NCBI GenBank assembly: GCA_036386455.1
Contig: DASVVS010000159.1
Coordinates: forward strand, 1 to 38,035
Source: AC-37 sp036386455
Lineage (GTDB): Bacteria; Actinomycetota; Thermoleophilia; Solirubrobacterales; Thermoleophilaceae
Reading direction: 5' to 3'
DNA length: 38,035 nucleotides
Shown: positions 17,465 through 26,852 of the stretch, one piece after another
How positions within the stretch are numbered: position 1 is the stretch's first letter
How the letters are laid out: each line of letters begins with the position of its first letter
The notes under the pieces: generated by a model
Database searches by the model: none
Told to the model about the DNA's origin: nothing
The model's input: the letters and a program-made list of their open reading frames with translations, nothing else
Translations under genes and position numbers: made by a program

Positions 17465-19440
17465 GCACCTCCGACGTCTCGGGGGGCGCGAGCGCCCCGG
17501 ATACAGCGGGCGGCGCGACGACTCCGGAGGCCCCGCTGCCGCGGCCGGACGTCGAGTACTACGACGGGCGCAGCCCGTTCCCGCCGATCGCCGACTACGC
17601 GTTCCTGTCGGACTGCGAGACGATCGCTCTGGTCGCGCCCAGCGGCAACATCGAGTGGTTCTGCCTGCCGCGGCCGGACGGGCCGAGCGTGTTCGGCGCC
17701 CTGCTCGACCGCGACGCGGGCACCTTCCGGATCGGGCCCGCGGACATGACCGTGCCGGCCGCACGTCGCTACGTGCCCGGCACGAACGTGCTGGAGACCA
17801 CGTGGATGACGCGCATGGGCTGGCTGATCGTGCGCGACGCCCTGTCGGTCGGGCCGTGGCACGACGTCGACGAGCGCTCGCACACGCACCGCCGCACCCC
17901 GACCGACCACGACGCCGAGCACGTGCTGATCCGGACCGTGCACTGCGTGCAGGGCACCGTGGAGCTGCACCTGGACTGCGAGCCGTCCTTCGACTACGGG
18001 CGCGCGGGGGCCGAGTGGAGCTACGCGGGCGACGGATACGGCGAGGCGGTGGCCACCGCCGACGGCGTGGACGCGGAGCTGCGGCTCACCACGGACCTGC
18101 GGGTGGGGTTCGAGGGCCGCCGCGCGCGGGCGCGGCACACGCTGCGCGAGGGCGAGTCGGCGTTCGTGGCGCTGTCGTGGTCGGACCACGCGCCGCCCAC
18201 CGACTTCCAGGAGGCGGTCGACCGCATGATGAGGACCGAGGACTTCTGGCGCCAGTGGCTCAACCGCGGGCTGTTCCCGGACCACCCGTGGCGGGTCTAC
18301 CTGCAGCGGAGTGCGCTGACGCTGAAGGGGCTCACCTACGCGCCGACCGGGGCGATGCTGGCGGCGGCCACCACGTCGCTGCCCGAGACGCCCGGCGGCG
18401 AGCGCAACTGGGACTATCGCTTCACGTGGATCCGCGACTCCACGTTCATGCTCTGGGGCCTCTACACGCTGGGCTTCGACTGGGAGGCGAACGACTTCTT
18501 CTACTTCGTGGCGGACGCCGCGGGCGAGGAGGGCAAGGACCTCCAGATCATGTACGGGATCGGCGGCGAGGCGGAGCTCGAGGAGCAGGAGCTCGACCAC
18601 CTCGGGGGTTACGAGGGGGCGCAGCCGGTGCGGATCGGCAACGGCGCCTACACGCAGGCGCAGCACGACGTGTGGGGGGCGGTGCTCGACTCGGTCTACC
18701 TGCACACGCGCTCGCGCGACCTGCTGCCCGAGCGGATCTGGCCGATGCTCACGAAGCAGGTCGAGGCGGCCCTCGAGAACTGGCGCAAGCCGGACCGGGG
18801 CATCTGGGAGGTGCGCGGCGATCCGAAGCACTTCGTCTCCTCGAAGCTCATGTGCTGGGTGGCGGCCGACCGCGGCGCCCGGCTCGCCCAGATCCGCGAG
18901 GACGAGGAGGCGGCCTCGCGCTGGTCCGAGGCGGCCGAGGAGATCCACGCGGACATCTGCGAGAACGGGGTCGACTCGCGCGGCGTCTTCACGCAGCACT
19001 ACGAGACGGACGCGCTCGACGCGTCGGTGCTGCTGATGCCCCTGGTGCGGTTCCTTCCGCCGGACGACGAGCGGATCGTGGCGACCGTGCGCGCCGTGGC
19101 CAAGGAGCTGACCGAGAACGGGCTCGTGCTGCGCTACCGGGTCGAGGAGACCGACGACGGGCTCTCCGGCGAGGAGGGCACGTTCGCCATCTGCTCGTTC
19201 TGGCTCGTGTCGGCGCTGGCCGAGATCGGCGATCACCGCCACGCGCGCGAGCTGTGCGAGCGGATGCTCTCGTACGCCAGCTCGCTGCACCTGTACGCGG
19301 AGGAGATCGACGCCAAGACCGGCCGCCACCTCGGCAACTTCCCGCAGGCGTTCACCCACCTGGCGCTGATCAACGCGGTGATGCACGTGATCCGGGCGGA
19401 CCACGAGCAGAGCACGCGGCAGTTCTCGCGGGCGCGCTAG
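17461..19440 (+). CDS. GH15 family trehalase / glucoamylase-like hydrolase
   Basis: This 659-residue protein has an N-terminal beta-rich domain (about 40-290) and a C-terminal alpha/alpha toroid (about 290-645) typical of glycoside hydrolase family 15. Landmarks are NIEWFCLPRPDGPSVFG, RNWDYRFTWIRDSTFML, the probable acid E450 in RGIWEVRG, and the probable base E572 in GEEGTFAICSFWLV. The layout and length match the mycobacterial GH15 trehalases (Rv2402 type), so trehalose to two glucose is the favoured reaction; glucoamylase activity is possible. There is no signal peptide, so it should act in the cytoplasm. GTG at 17461 overlaps pgl (GTGA). At the end of the operon it can feed glucose to the glucokinase at the operon head. 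Confidence 0.9.
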   Translation: MSTSDVSGGASAPDTAGGATTPEAPLPRPDVEYYDGRSPFPPIADYAFLSDCETIALVAPSGNIEWFCLPRPDGPSVFGALLDRDAGTFRIGPADMTVPAARRYVPGTNVLETTWMTRMGWLIVRDALSVGPWHDVDERSHTHRRTPTDHDAEHVLIRTVHCVQGTVELHLDCEPSFDYGRAGAEWSYAGDGYGEAVATADGVDAELRLTTDLRVGFEGRRARARHTLREGESAFVALSWSDHAPPTDFQEAVDRMMRTEDFWRQWLNRGLFPDHPWRVYLQRSALTLKGLTYAPTGAMLAAATTSLPETPGGERNWDYRFTWIRDSTFMLWGLYTLGFDWEANDFFYFVADAAGEEGKDLQIMYGIGGEAELEEQELDHLGGYEGAQPVRIGNGAYTQAQHDVWGAVLDSVYLHTRSRDLLPERIWPMLTKQVEAALENWRKPDRGIWEVRGDPKHFVSSKLMCWVAADRGARLAQIREDEEAASRWSEAAEEIHADICENGVDSRGVFTQHYETDALDASVLLMPLVRFLPPDDERIVATVRAVAKELTENGLVLRYRVEETDDGLSGEEGTFAICSFWLVSALAEIGDHRHARELCERMLSYASSLHLYAEEIDAKTGRHLGNFPQAFTHLALINAVMHVIRADHEQSTRQFSRAR

Positions 19441-19498
19441 CCCTCGAACGACCGTCCAGGTCTGATTCAGAGCCGCTCGCCCCGGGAACAGCCCGGAT

Positions 19499-20914
19499 AT
19501 GGCAGGGATGCCCCGCATAGCCGCGCGGCTCGCGGTACTCGTGGTCGCCGTGGTGAGTGCGGTCGCCGCGTTCGGCGCGAGCGCCGGCGGCGAGACCGCC
19601 GTCCGCAGCTCGATTCCGACCCTTCAGTCGGTCGATTCGCTTCCGCAGGCGCCGAGCGTGGACGTGCCGGACGTGCCCGAAGTGCCGTCGGTGGAGACGC
19701 CGAACGTGCCGCCGGTCGAGACGCCCTCCGCCCCCTCGGTGCCGGTTCCCTCCGTGCCCACGCCCTCGGTGCCCACGCCGTCGGTCGACGTGCCGTCGGT
19801 GCCTGGGGCCGGCGGGGGAGGCGGCTCCGGCTCCGGCGGCGGCTCCGGATCGGGCGGCTACGGCTCCGGCTCGGGCGGCTCCGGCGGGTCGGGCGGCTAC
19901 GGCGGCGGGGGAGGGGGCCAGGGCTCCGGCGCCGGCGGCGGCTCCGGCTCGGCTTCCGGCTCCGGCTCGGCTTCCGGCGGGAATGCTTCGCCCAAGGTCC
20001 GCGCCGCGCGCGCCAGGGCGCGGCGCGCGCAGGTCCGCGAGCGGCGTGAGGATGCGCGCGAGCGGCGCGCCGCCCGCGAGCGCAAGCTGCGCGCCACTGT
20101 CACGCGCTTCCGCGGCTGCCTCGGCCTGCTGCCGGACGTCGAGGGCACGTACCTCGCGCTGCGCGCCGGCGTGGGCGGCGGGCGGCCGTTCTCGCGCGCC
20201 GCGGCGGCGAAGCGGGTCGGTATCCCGCGCGCGAGCGCCGCGCGTACAGAGCGCCGCGGCCTGCGCGGACTGCGCCGGGCCGTTCGCGCCGGCGGGTGCG
20301 GCGCCGGCTCCGCGGCGGCGTCGATCGCGCTCGGCGGCGACACGGGGCCGGAGCTCCAGCCCGCTGTCCTGATGGCGCCCGCGCCGCCGCTGCGCAGCAC
20401 GGCCGAGATGGCCGGCGACGCCTCGCGTGGCGAGGCCCAGGCCGTGAAGGGCGCGTCGGCTTCGTCGGACGACGGCGAGGCGCCGGGCGGGCCCGCGGGC
20501 GCCGGGTCCCCAGCGGCGCCGTCCGCCGCGGCTCAGGTGGCGAGCGCCGCCGACGATCCTTCCATGACCGGCTGGTACGTGCTGCTGGCGCTGATGCTGG
20601 CCCTGGTCGCGGCGCTGGCGATCATGCGAAGGGGCGGGCGCGAGCGCCGTCCCTTCGAGGCCGCGCCGGAGGGCCCCACAACCGCGAGCGCGATGACCGT
20701 CGCCGCGCCGACCGTCCCGGCACGGACCGAGCCGGCCTCCGACGCGCCGCCTACGCCCCCGCTCAGCAGCGAGCCCAGCGCCTCGGCACCGCCCATGCCG
20801 GTGGCCCCGGTCGCGCCGCGTGCTCGCCCCGACCGCCGCCGCTCGGCCGCGATGGTCGCGGGCAGCCTCGCCTCGCTGGCGCTCACCGCGCTCGTCCGCC
20901 GCCGGCGCCGCTGA
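19499..20914 (+). CDS. Exported low-complexity protein with sigma-70 region-4-like HTH
   Basis: This 471-residue protein appears to be exported. Its parts are: a signal or anchor segment (about 7-30); PSV/VP-type repeats (50-103); a Gly/Ser stretch (104-162); a highly charged Arg helix (165-198); a domain at about 204-263 that lines up with sigma-70 region 4 (LLPDVEGTYLALR, GVGGGRP, then AAAAKRVGIPRASAART and RRGLRGLRR); a TM helix (358-377); an Ala/Pro linker; a second helix (449-466); and a final RRRRR. The HTH similarity is clear by eye, but its place in a signal-bearing protein is odd. ATG at 19508 is an alternative start. Function is unknown. It follows the sugar operon by 58 bases. Confidence 0.75.
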   Translation: MAGMPRIAARLAVLVVAVVSAVAAFGASAGGETAVRSSIPTLQSVDSLPQAPSVDVPDVPEVPSVETPNVPPVETPSAPSVPVPSVPTPSVPTPSVDVPSVPGAGGGGGSGSGGGSGSGGYGSGSGGSGGSGGYGGGGGGQGSGAGGGSGSASGSGSASGGNASPKVRAARARARRAQVRERREDARERRAARERKLRATVTRFRGCLGLLPDVEGTYLALRAGVGGGRPFSRAAAAKRVGIPRASAARTERRGLRGLRRAVRAGGCGAGSAAASIALGGDTGPELQPAVLMAPAPPLRSTAEMAGDASRGEAQAVKGASASSDDGEAPGGPAGAGSPAAPSAAAQVASAADDPSMTGWYVLLALMLALVAALAIMRRGGRERRPFEAAPEGPTTASAMTVAAPTVPARTEPASDAPPTPPLSSEPSASAPPMPVAPVAPRARPDRRRSAAMVAGSLASLALTALVRRRRR

Positions 20915-20939
20915 CTGGGCGCGCCGGAGGGGTCGATTT

Positions 20940-20956
20940 CTTGGCTCCTGGCCAAG
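20940..20956. terminator. Small hairpin between convergent genes
   Basis: CTTGGC (20940-20945) pairs with GCCAAG (20951-20956) around 5 bases, centred in the 70-base gap between the two converging genes. It is a short stem with no T-tract; a bidirectional terminator is possible. Confidence 0.35.
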
Positions 20957-20984
20957 TAAGTGACCGCGGTGAGCGGCGGGTGGC

Positions 20985-22334
20985 TCAGCGGCCGTGCGCG
21001 AAGGCCTCGATCAGCGGGGTCGTGCGGGCGGGTGACTCGACCATCGGCGAGTGGTCGAGACCCTCCATCAGCACGGTTCGCGCGCGCGGCACGCGGTTGT
21101 AGCGGCCGAGCGAGCGGTTCGCGTGGCCCTCCTGCTGCCCCAGGACCACGGTGACCGGAACGCCCGTCCGGCGCAGGCGCGAGTCGAGCGGTTCCTCGTC
21201 CAAGTAGCCGGAGATCGCATCGGCCGAGCCCTTGAACGCGCGCCATGTCGTGCGTTGGAAGACGTCGCGGACCAGCCTCCGCGGCGGGTCGAACTCCGGC
21301 GCGAACCCGTGCTCGACCGCCCAGCGCACCAGGTCCTCGCCGATGGTCCGCTCGTTGAGCTGGCCGATCACCGGCCAGAACGCCGCCCGCCCGAGCAGCC
21401 CGCCGCCTCCGCCCTCGCCGTCGACGGGCGTGCCGATCAGCATCACGCGGGAGACGAGCGAGCGGTGGCGCTCGGCCAGCGCGGTCGCCACCATCCCGCC
21501 CATCGAGTGCCCCACGACGGCGACCCGCCCCAGCTTCAGCTCCGCGATCGCCTCCGCCACCAGGTCCGCCTGGTTCTCCATCGAGTAACCGTCGCGCGGC
21601 TTCTCGGAGCCACCGTGCCCGAGCAGGTCGATCCTCACCACCCGCAGCGAACGGGCCAGCGCCGGCGTGACGCCGTCCCACCAGCGCATCGAGGCCCCGA
21701 ACCCGTGGACGAGCACGACCGCGGGTGCCCCGGCCGGCCCATCCACGCGCACCTGCAGGTTCTCGGAGAGCCGAACCAGCTGCCCGATGTCCGGGTCGGC
21801 CGGCCTTGTCTGGCGCTCGACGGTCCATGTGTTCACTGCCAGCAGTAAGAGGACGGCGGAGACCGCAACGGCCGCGTAGCGCGGGAAACGCAAGACGATT
21901 CGCACCACGACAACCCCGATCACGACCGCCAGGGCGAGGAACTTCAGGGTCGCGAAGATGCCCGCGAGCACCGGCCAGGCGGAGCCGCCGGAGCCGCCGA
22001 GCTGCACGAGCAGCGCGACGTTCTCGAGCGCGTCGAAGCCGGCCGCCACGGGGGCGAGCACCCAGAGCCGGTTCGGCCGCGCCGCGAGCGCCCAGAACGC
22101 CCCATACGCGGCCAGGAACAGGAAGTCGAGCCACAACGACAGCCGCGCGGCATCCCGCCCGGCGTCGCCCCACTCCGTGAGGATCCGGTCAGCCCCGTCC
22201 GCCGACCACGCCACCTCGAACCCCACGATCCCGGGCCCGCCCTCGTCCCACATGCGCAGGTCGATCGCGGAGAGGACGGCGAAGAGCGCGGCGCTGATCG
22301 CGAACAGAAGCCAGAGCGCCCCCCGCCGCGTCAT
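20985..22334 (-). CDS. Membrane-anchored alpha/beta hydrolase
   Basis: This is a 449-residue two-part protein. The first 170 residues form an integral membrane domain with about five helices and motifs SLWLDFLFLAAYG (66-78) and GFDALENVALL (99-109). I recall such motifs from an uncharacterised stand-alone bacterial membrane family. The rest (about 185-445) is an alpha/beta hydrolase with oxyanion HGFGAS (210-215), nucleophile S277 in GHSMGG, and His H428 in GLDHSP. The fusion would tether an esterase or lipase-like activity to the membrane. The substrate is unknown. ATG at 22334 is preceded by CACAAT with a 7-nt gap, suggesting a leaderless transcript. It converges with the exported HTH protein and is 22 bases downstream of ctaB. 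Confidence 0.88.
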   Translation of the reverse strand: MTRRGALWLLFAISAALFAVLSAIDLRMWDEGGPGIVGFEVAWSADGADRILTEWGDAGRDAARLSLWLDFLFLAAYGAFWALAARPNRLWVLAPVAAGFDALENVALLVQLGGSGGSAWPVLAGIFATLKFLALAVVIGVVVVRIVLRFPRYAAVAVSAVLLLLAVNTWTVERQTRPADPDIGQLVRLSENLQVRVDGPAGAPAVVLVHGFGASMRWWDGVTPALARSLRVVRIDLLGHGGSEKPRDGYSMENQADLVAEAIAELKLGRVAVVGHSMGGMVATALAERHRSLVSRVMLIGTPVDGEGGGGGLLGRAAFWPVIGQLNERTIGEDLVRWAVEHGFAPEFDPPRRLVRDVFQRTTWRAFKGSADAISGYLDEEPLDSRLRRTGVPVTVVLGQQEGHANRSLGRYNRVPRARTVLMEGLDHSPMVESPARTTPLIEAFAHGR

Positions 22335-22356
22335 GCGCGGGATTGTGCCGGGACGC

Positions 22357-23231
<875 letters not shown>

Positions 23232-23235
<4 letters not shown>

Positions 23236-24191
23236 GCGGGAACTCTCGCGCGCACGGGGTAGAGCTGGAGCGTCAGCATCGCGGAGGCCGCCCACAGTAA
23301 CGCTCCGAGCGTGAGGTGCGCGAGGATGAGCACCTCGTACTCCTCGAGCCACACGTTCAGCGCGCCCACGAGGAGCTGGACCACGAGCAGCCCGGCCAGC
23401 GCCCAGGCGAAGCGGTCCAGCCCGAGGCGCCGCCGCAGCGTCATCACCACGAGCGCGACGATCGCGATCGCCGTCAGGTACATGAAGACCCGGTGCGTGA
23501 GGTGGATGTCCACCAAGCGCGAGGAGCCGAACGGCAGGAAGCCGTCGTTGCACGTGGGGAACTCGCGCCCGCACGCGTGGTGGGCTCCGTCGCCGAGCTG
23601 GTAGTCGGGCCGCCCGTACTTCTGCGTGCCCGCCATGTAGCCGCCGGCGACGATCGTGATCAGCACGAGCACCTGCACGCCGATCGCGAAGCGCCGGTAG
23701 CCCCTCGAGGTCTCCGGCACCGGCGCGCCGATCACCTCCGGCCGCGACGCGCGCCAGATGTAGAGCAGCAGCGCGAGGATCAGCATCGCCAGCCCGAGGT
23801 GGGCGGCGACCAGCTCCTCGTCGAGGTTCTCCTCGACCGTGGCCCCGCCCAGGAGCCCCTCGGCCACGACGAGGGCGAACACCGCGGTCGTGGCGCGCAC
23901 GAGCCCGCGGTTGTCGCGGTGCCGGCGCCGTGCGAGGACGAGCAGCGACAGCGCGAGCAGCCCCACGGTCGACGCCACGGTGCGGTGCGCGTACTCGATG
24001 AAGGTGTGGATCGACTCGCCGGGGATCACGTCGCCGTTGCACAGCGGCCAGCCGTGGAAGCCGCTGTCGCCGGGGCCGCACCCGAGGCCCGAGTCGGACA
24101 CGCGCACGACCCCGCCGAGGACGATCAGCGCGAAGGTGAGGACCAGCGTGGCCAGCGCGAGGCGCCGGAACCCCCTGGAGGGCGCGCTCAC
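23232..24191 (-). CDS. ctaA: Heme A synthase
   Basis: This 319-residue Cox15/CtaA-type enzyme oxidises heme O to heme A. Eight hydrophobic helices form two homologous halves. Likely heme ligands are H62/H69 and H131 in the first half, and H230/H233 and H292 in the second. The conserved Glu E66 lies in FIEYAHR. Paired cysteines C38/C51 (GLGCGP, WPLCNG) and C207/C214 (ACGREFPTC) sit in the two extracellular loops, as in Bacillus-type enzymes. GTG at 24191 overlaps the ctaD2 stop (GTGA). Confidence 0.95.
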
Positions 24192-25915
24192 GTGCTGCCG
24201 GTGGTGACCGGCTGCGCGACCGTCTCGGCCGGCGGCGCCGTGCCGCGCGCGATCTCGCGCCGGATGTCCTTCATCGGCTCGACGGACCGTACGCGGGGGA
24301 TCACGTCGAAGTTGTTCTCAGGCGGCGGCGACTGGGTGAACCACTCGAGCGTGTTGCCCTTCCACGGGTCGTTGCCCGCCTTCTGGCCGGCCTTGACCGA
24401 GTAGATGACGTTGATCATCGTGACCATGACGCCGATCCCGAGCACGAACGACCCGACCGTGGAGATCACGTTGTAGGTCTCCCAGCCGGCGTTGTCCGGG
24501 TACCAGTAGATCCGCCGCGGCATGCCGTCGAGGCCGGCCGAGTGCTGCACCAGGAAGGTCAGGTTGAAGCCGATGAACATCAGCCAGAACGACGTCTTGC
24601 CGACCCGCTCGTTCATCATCCGGCCGGTGATCTTCGGGAACCAGTAGTAGAGGCCCGCGAAGATCCCGAAGACCGCGCCGCCGAACAGCACGTAGTGCAT
24701 GTGCGCGACCACGAAGTAGGTGTCGTGCAGGTACCAGTCGACGGGGAAGATCGCGAGGATCACGCCCGAGATGCCGCCGATCACGAACGTCGAGAGGAAC
24801 CCGGCGGCGAAGTACATCGGCGTCTTGAAGACGATCGAGCCGCGCCACAGCGTGGCGAGCCAGTTGAAGATCTTGATGCCGGTCGGCACCGCGATCGCGA
24901 ACGACGCGAGCATGAAGAACGCCAGCACCACGGTCGCGGTCGGCGTCGTGAACATGTGGTGCGCCCACACGAGCATGCCGAGGAAGGCGATCGCCGCGGT
25001 GGAGGCCGCGATCGCCTTGTAGCCGAAGATCGGCTTGCGCGCGAACACCGGCAGGATCTCCGAGATCATCCCGAACGCGGGCAGGACCATGATGTAGACC
25101 TCGGGGTGCCCGAAGAACCAGAACAGGTGCTGCCAGAGCAGCGGGTCGCCGCCGGCGGTCACGTCGAAGAAGGCGGTGTCGAAGTGCCGGTCGGTCAGCA
25201 GCATGGTGACCGCGGCCGCGACGACGGGCAGCGCCAGGATCAGCAGGTAGCTGTAGATCAGGATCGTCCAGACGAACAGGGGCATTCGTCCCCAGCTCAT
25301 CCCGCGCGCACGCATGTTGTGGATCGTCGCCGTGAAGTTGATCGCGCCGACGAGCGACGACAGGCCGGTGAGGTGGATCATGAATATCCACGCGTCGATG
25401 CCGCCGTCGGGTAGGAACGCGTCGTCGGACAGCGGCGCGTAGGAGGTCCAGCCGCCGCTCGGCGGGGTGAAGAAGATGCTCGCGTAGAACGCGACGCCGC
25501 CGAAGAAGAACAGCCAGTACGACAGCGCGTTCAGGCGCGGGAACGCCATGTCGCGCGCGCCGATCATCAGCGGCACGAGGTAGTTGCCGAAGCCCGCCAG
25601 CACCGGCACGACGAACAGGAACACCATCGTCGAGCCGTGCATCGTGATCAGCGAGTTGTAGGTGCGCGGCTCGAGGAAGGTCGCGTCCGGACCCGAGAGC
25701 TGCACGCGCATCAGCAGTGCCTCGACGCCACCCAGCAGGAAGAAGATGAACGTCGTGACCAGGTACATGATCCCGATGCGCTTGTGGTCCAGCGTGGTGA
25801 GCCAGGACAGCCAGCCCTTCGGCGGCTCCTTGAGCTGCCCGCGGACCGTGACCTCGGGGTTGCCCGCGGAGGCGGTCGCCGGAGTGGTGTTCGCCGGAGC
25901 GGCGGCCGTGGTCAT
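24188..25915 (-). CDS. ctaD: Cytochrome c oxidase subunit I, A1-type
   Basis: This 575-residue catalytic heme-copper subunit is the second of two in the window. Helix VI reads FWFFGHPEVY, with the gating Glu E272 that defines A1-type enzymes. Predicted ligands are H93 and H407 (heme a), H405 (heme a3), and H270, H319 and H320 (CuB), with Y274 as the crosslinked Tyr and K348 of the K-channel. D122 (RDMAFPRLN) marks the D-channel. It lacks the N-terminal two-helix extension of the A2-type copy; its leader is short and Thr/Ala-rich. ATG at 25915 directly abuts the ctaC2 stop (TAGATG). The stop overlaps ctaA. Confidence 0.96.
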   Translation of the reverse strand: MTTAAAPANTTPATASAGNPEVTVRGQLKEPPKGWLSWLTTLDHKRIGIMYLVTTFIFFLLGGVEALLMRVQLSGPDATFLEPRTYNSLITMHGSTMVFLFVVPVLAGFGNYLVPLMIGARDMAFPRLNALSYWLFFFGGVAFYASIFFTPPSGGWTSYAPLSDDAFLPDGGIDAWIFMIHLTGLSSLVGAINFTATIHNMRARGMSWGRMPLFVWTILIYSYLLILALPVVAAAVTMLLTDRHFDTAFFDVTAGGDPLLWQHLFWFFGHPEVYIMVLPAFGMISEILPVFARKPIFGYKAIAASTAAIAFLGMLVWAHHMFTTPTATVVLAFFMLASFAIAVPTGIKIFNWLATLWRGSIVFKTPMYFAAGFLSTFVIGGISGVILAIFPVDWYLHDTYFVVAHMHYVLFGGAVFGIFAGLYYWFPKITGRMMNERVGKTSFWLMFIGFNLTFLVQHSAGLDGMPRRIYWYPDNAGWETYNVISTVGSFVLGIGVMVTMINVIYSVKAGQKAGNDPWKGNTLEWFTQSPPPENNFDVIPRVRSVEPMKDIRREIARGTAPPAETVAQPVTTGST

Positions 25916-26788
25916 CTAGTTCTCTCCCCTCACCTTCCGCTGCAGCGACAGGTACGCCTGCGACTTCTTGATGTCGGCCGCCTGGCGCTCCTGCCATGCG
26001 GTGAACTCGTCCTTCGGCAGCGCGATCACGCGCGCGCGCATGTCGGCGTGGTTGTCGCCGCAGAGCTCGGCGCACTCGCCCAGGTACTCGCCGGGCTTGT
26101 CGATGCGGAACCACGTGTCGTTGGTGTGACCCGGGGTGGCGTCGCTCTTCGGCCCGAGCTCGGGGATCCACCAGGAGTGCACGACGTCGGACGAGGTGAT
26201 CTTGAGGACGACCGTCGTTCCCGCCTCGACGTAGAGGTCGTGGTAGCTGAAGAGCGGCGGCTCGCCGGGCTCGTTGTAGTCGTAGCGCCACAGGTACTGC
26301 TGGCCGTTGACGCGGACCGTCATCTTCTTCCCGCCGGGCACGGTTCCCTGGTCGAGCGCCGCGAACTTGAGACCGGAGAGCTGAGCGTCGGGCTTCGATG
26401 CCTGCGGGCTCTCGATGTCGTCCAGGTAGATGAACGTGACGGTCGTCAGGATCACGAGGAACAGCGCGGCGCCGACGGTCCAGCTGACCTCGAGCGTGGT
26501 GTTTCCGCGGATCTGGGCCGGCTCGGGGCCGCCGCGGCGGGCGCGGAACTTGATCAGGGAGTAGATCAGCACCCCCTCGACGATCACGAAGATGATCGTG
26601 CCGAGGGCGATGCCCCAGCGGTAGAGCGTGTCGATGCGCTCGGCGTTCGGGCTGCCGCTCTTGTCCTCCGGCGTGGGCAGCAGGAGGACCGCCAGCAGGA
26701 CCGCAACGACCATGCCGACGATGCCGAGCGCGATCAGCACGACGCGGGGGATCGAGCGTGACTTGTTCTTCTGCTCGTCAGCGGGCAA
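25916..26788 (-). CDS. ctaC: Cytochrome c oxidase subunit II (no cytochrome c domain)
   Basis: This 290-residue subunit has a hydrophobic N-terminal segment (about 15-38), two further helices (about 59-79 and 103-121), and a CuA cupredoxin domain. Predicted ligands are H204 (HSWWIP), C239, E241, C243, H247 and M250 (CAELCGDNHADM). Unlike the first copy it ends soon after the cupredoxin, with no CxxCH. This oxidase therefore needs a separate cytochrome c or a bc-complex donor. TTG at 26788 is the only plausible start; TAGAAT (26802-26797, minus) lies 8 nt ahead, suggesting a leaderless mRNA. It heads the second oxidase operon. Confidence 0.94.
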   Translation of the reverse strand: MPADEQKNKSRSIPRVVLIALGIVGMVVAVLLAVLLLPTPEDKSGSPNAERIDTLYRWGIALGTIIFVIVEGVLIYSLIKFRARRGGPEPAQIRGNTTLEVSWTVGAALFLVILTTVTFIYLDDIESPQASKPDAQLSGLKFAALDQGTVPGGKKMTVRVNGQQYLWRYDYNEPGEPPLFSYHDLYVEAGTTVVLKITSSDVVHSWWIPELGPKSDATPGHTNDTWFRIDKPGEYLGECAELCGDNHADMRARVIALPKDEFTAWQERQAADIKKSQAYLSLQRKVRGEN

Positions 26789-26796
26789 GGCGCGGC

Positions 26797-26802
26797 ATTC
26801 TA
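26797..26802 (-). promoter_or_regulatory. -10-like TAGAAT, 8 nt before ctaC2
   Basis: On the minus strand TAGAAT is followed by 8 bases and the TTG start of ctaC2. No Shine-Dalgarno is visible, so a leaderless transcript is likely. Confidence 0.45.
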
Positions 26803-26832
26803 TTGCGGTCGCCGGGCGCTGGGCGTGCGACT

Positions 26833-26851
26833 CGGAATGGGCGCCATTCCG
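26833..26851. promoter_or_regulatory. Perfect inverted repeat upstream of the ctaC2 promoter
   Basis: CGGAATGG (26833-26840) and CCATTCCG (26844-26851) are separated by 3 bases. It lies 1 base past the enoyl-CoA hydratase stop and about 31-49 bases upstream of the ctaC2 -10-like element. It may be a terminator for the upstream gene, a regulator site for the second oxidase operon, or both. Confidence 0.45.
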
Positions 26852-26852
26852 C

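Noticed and set aside
17122..19518. Long minus-strand open frame opposite pgl and GH15
   Set aside because: It is antisense to two complete enzymes and has no recognisable domain.
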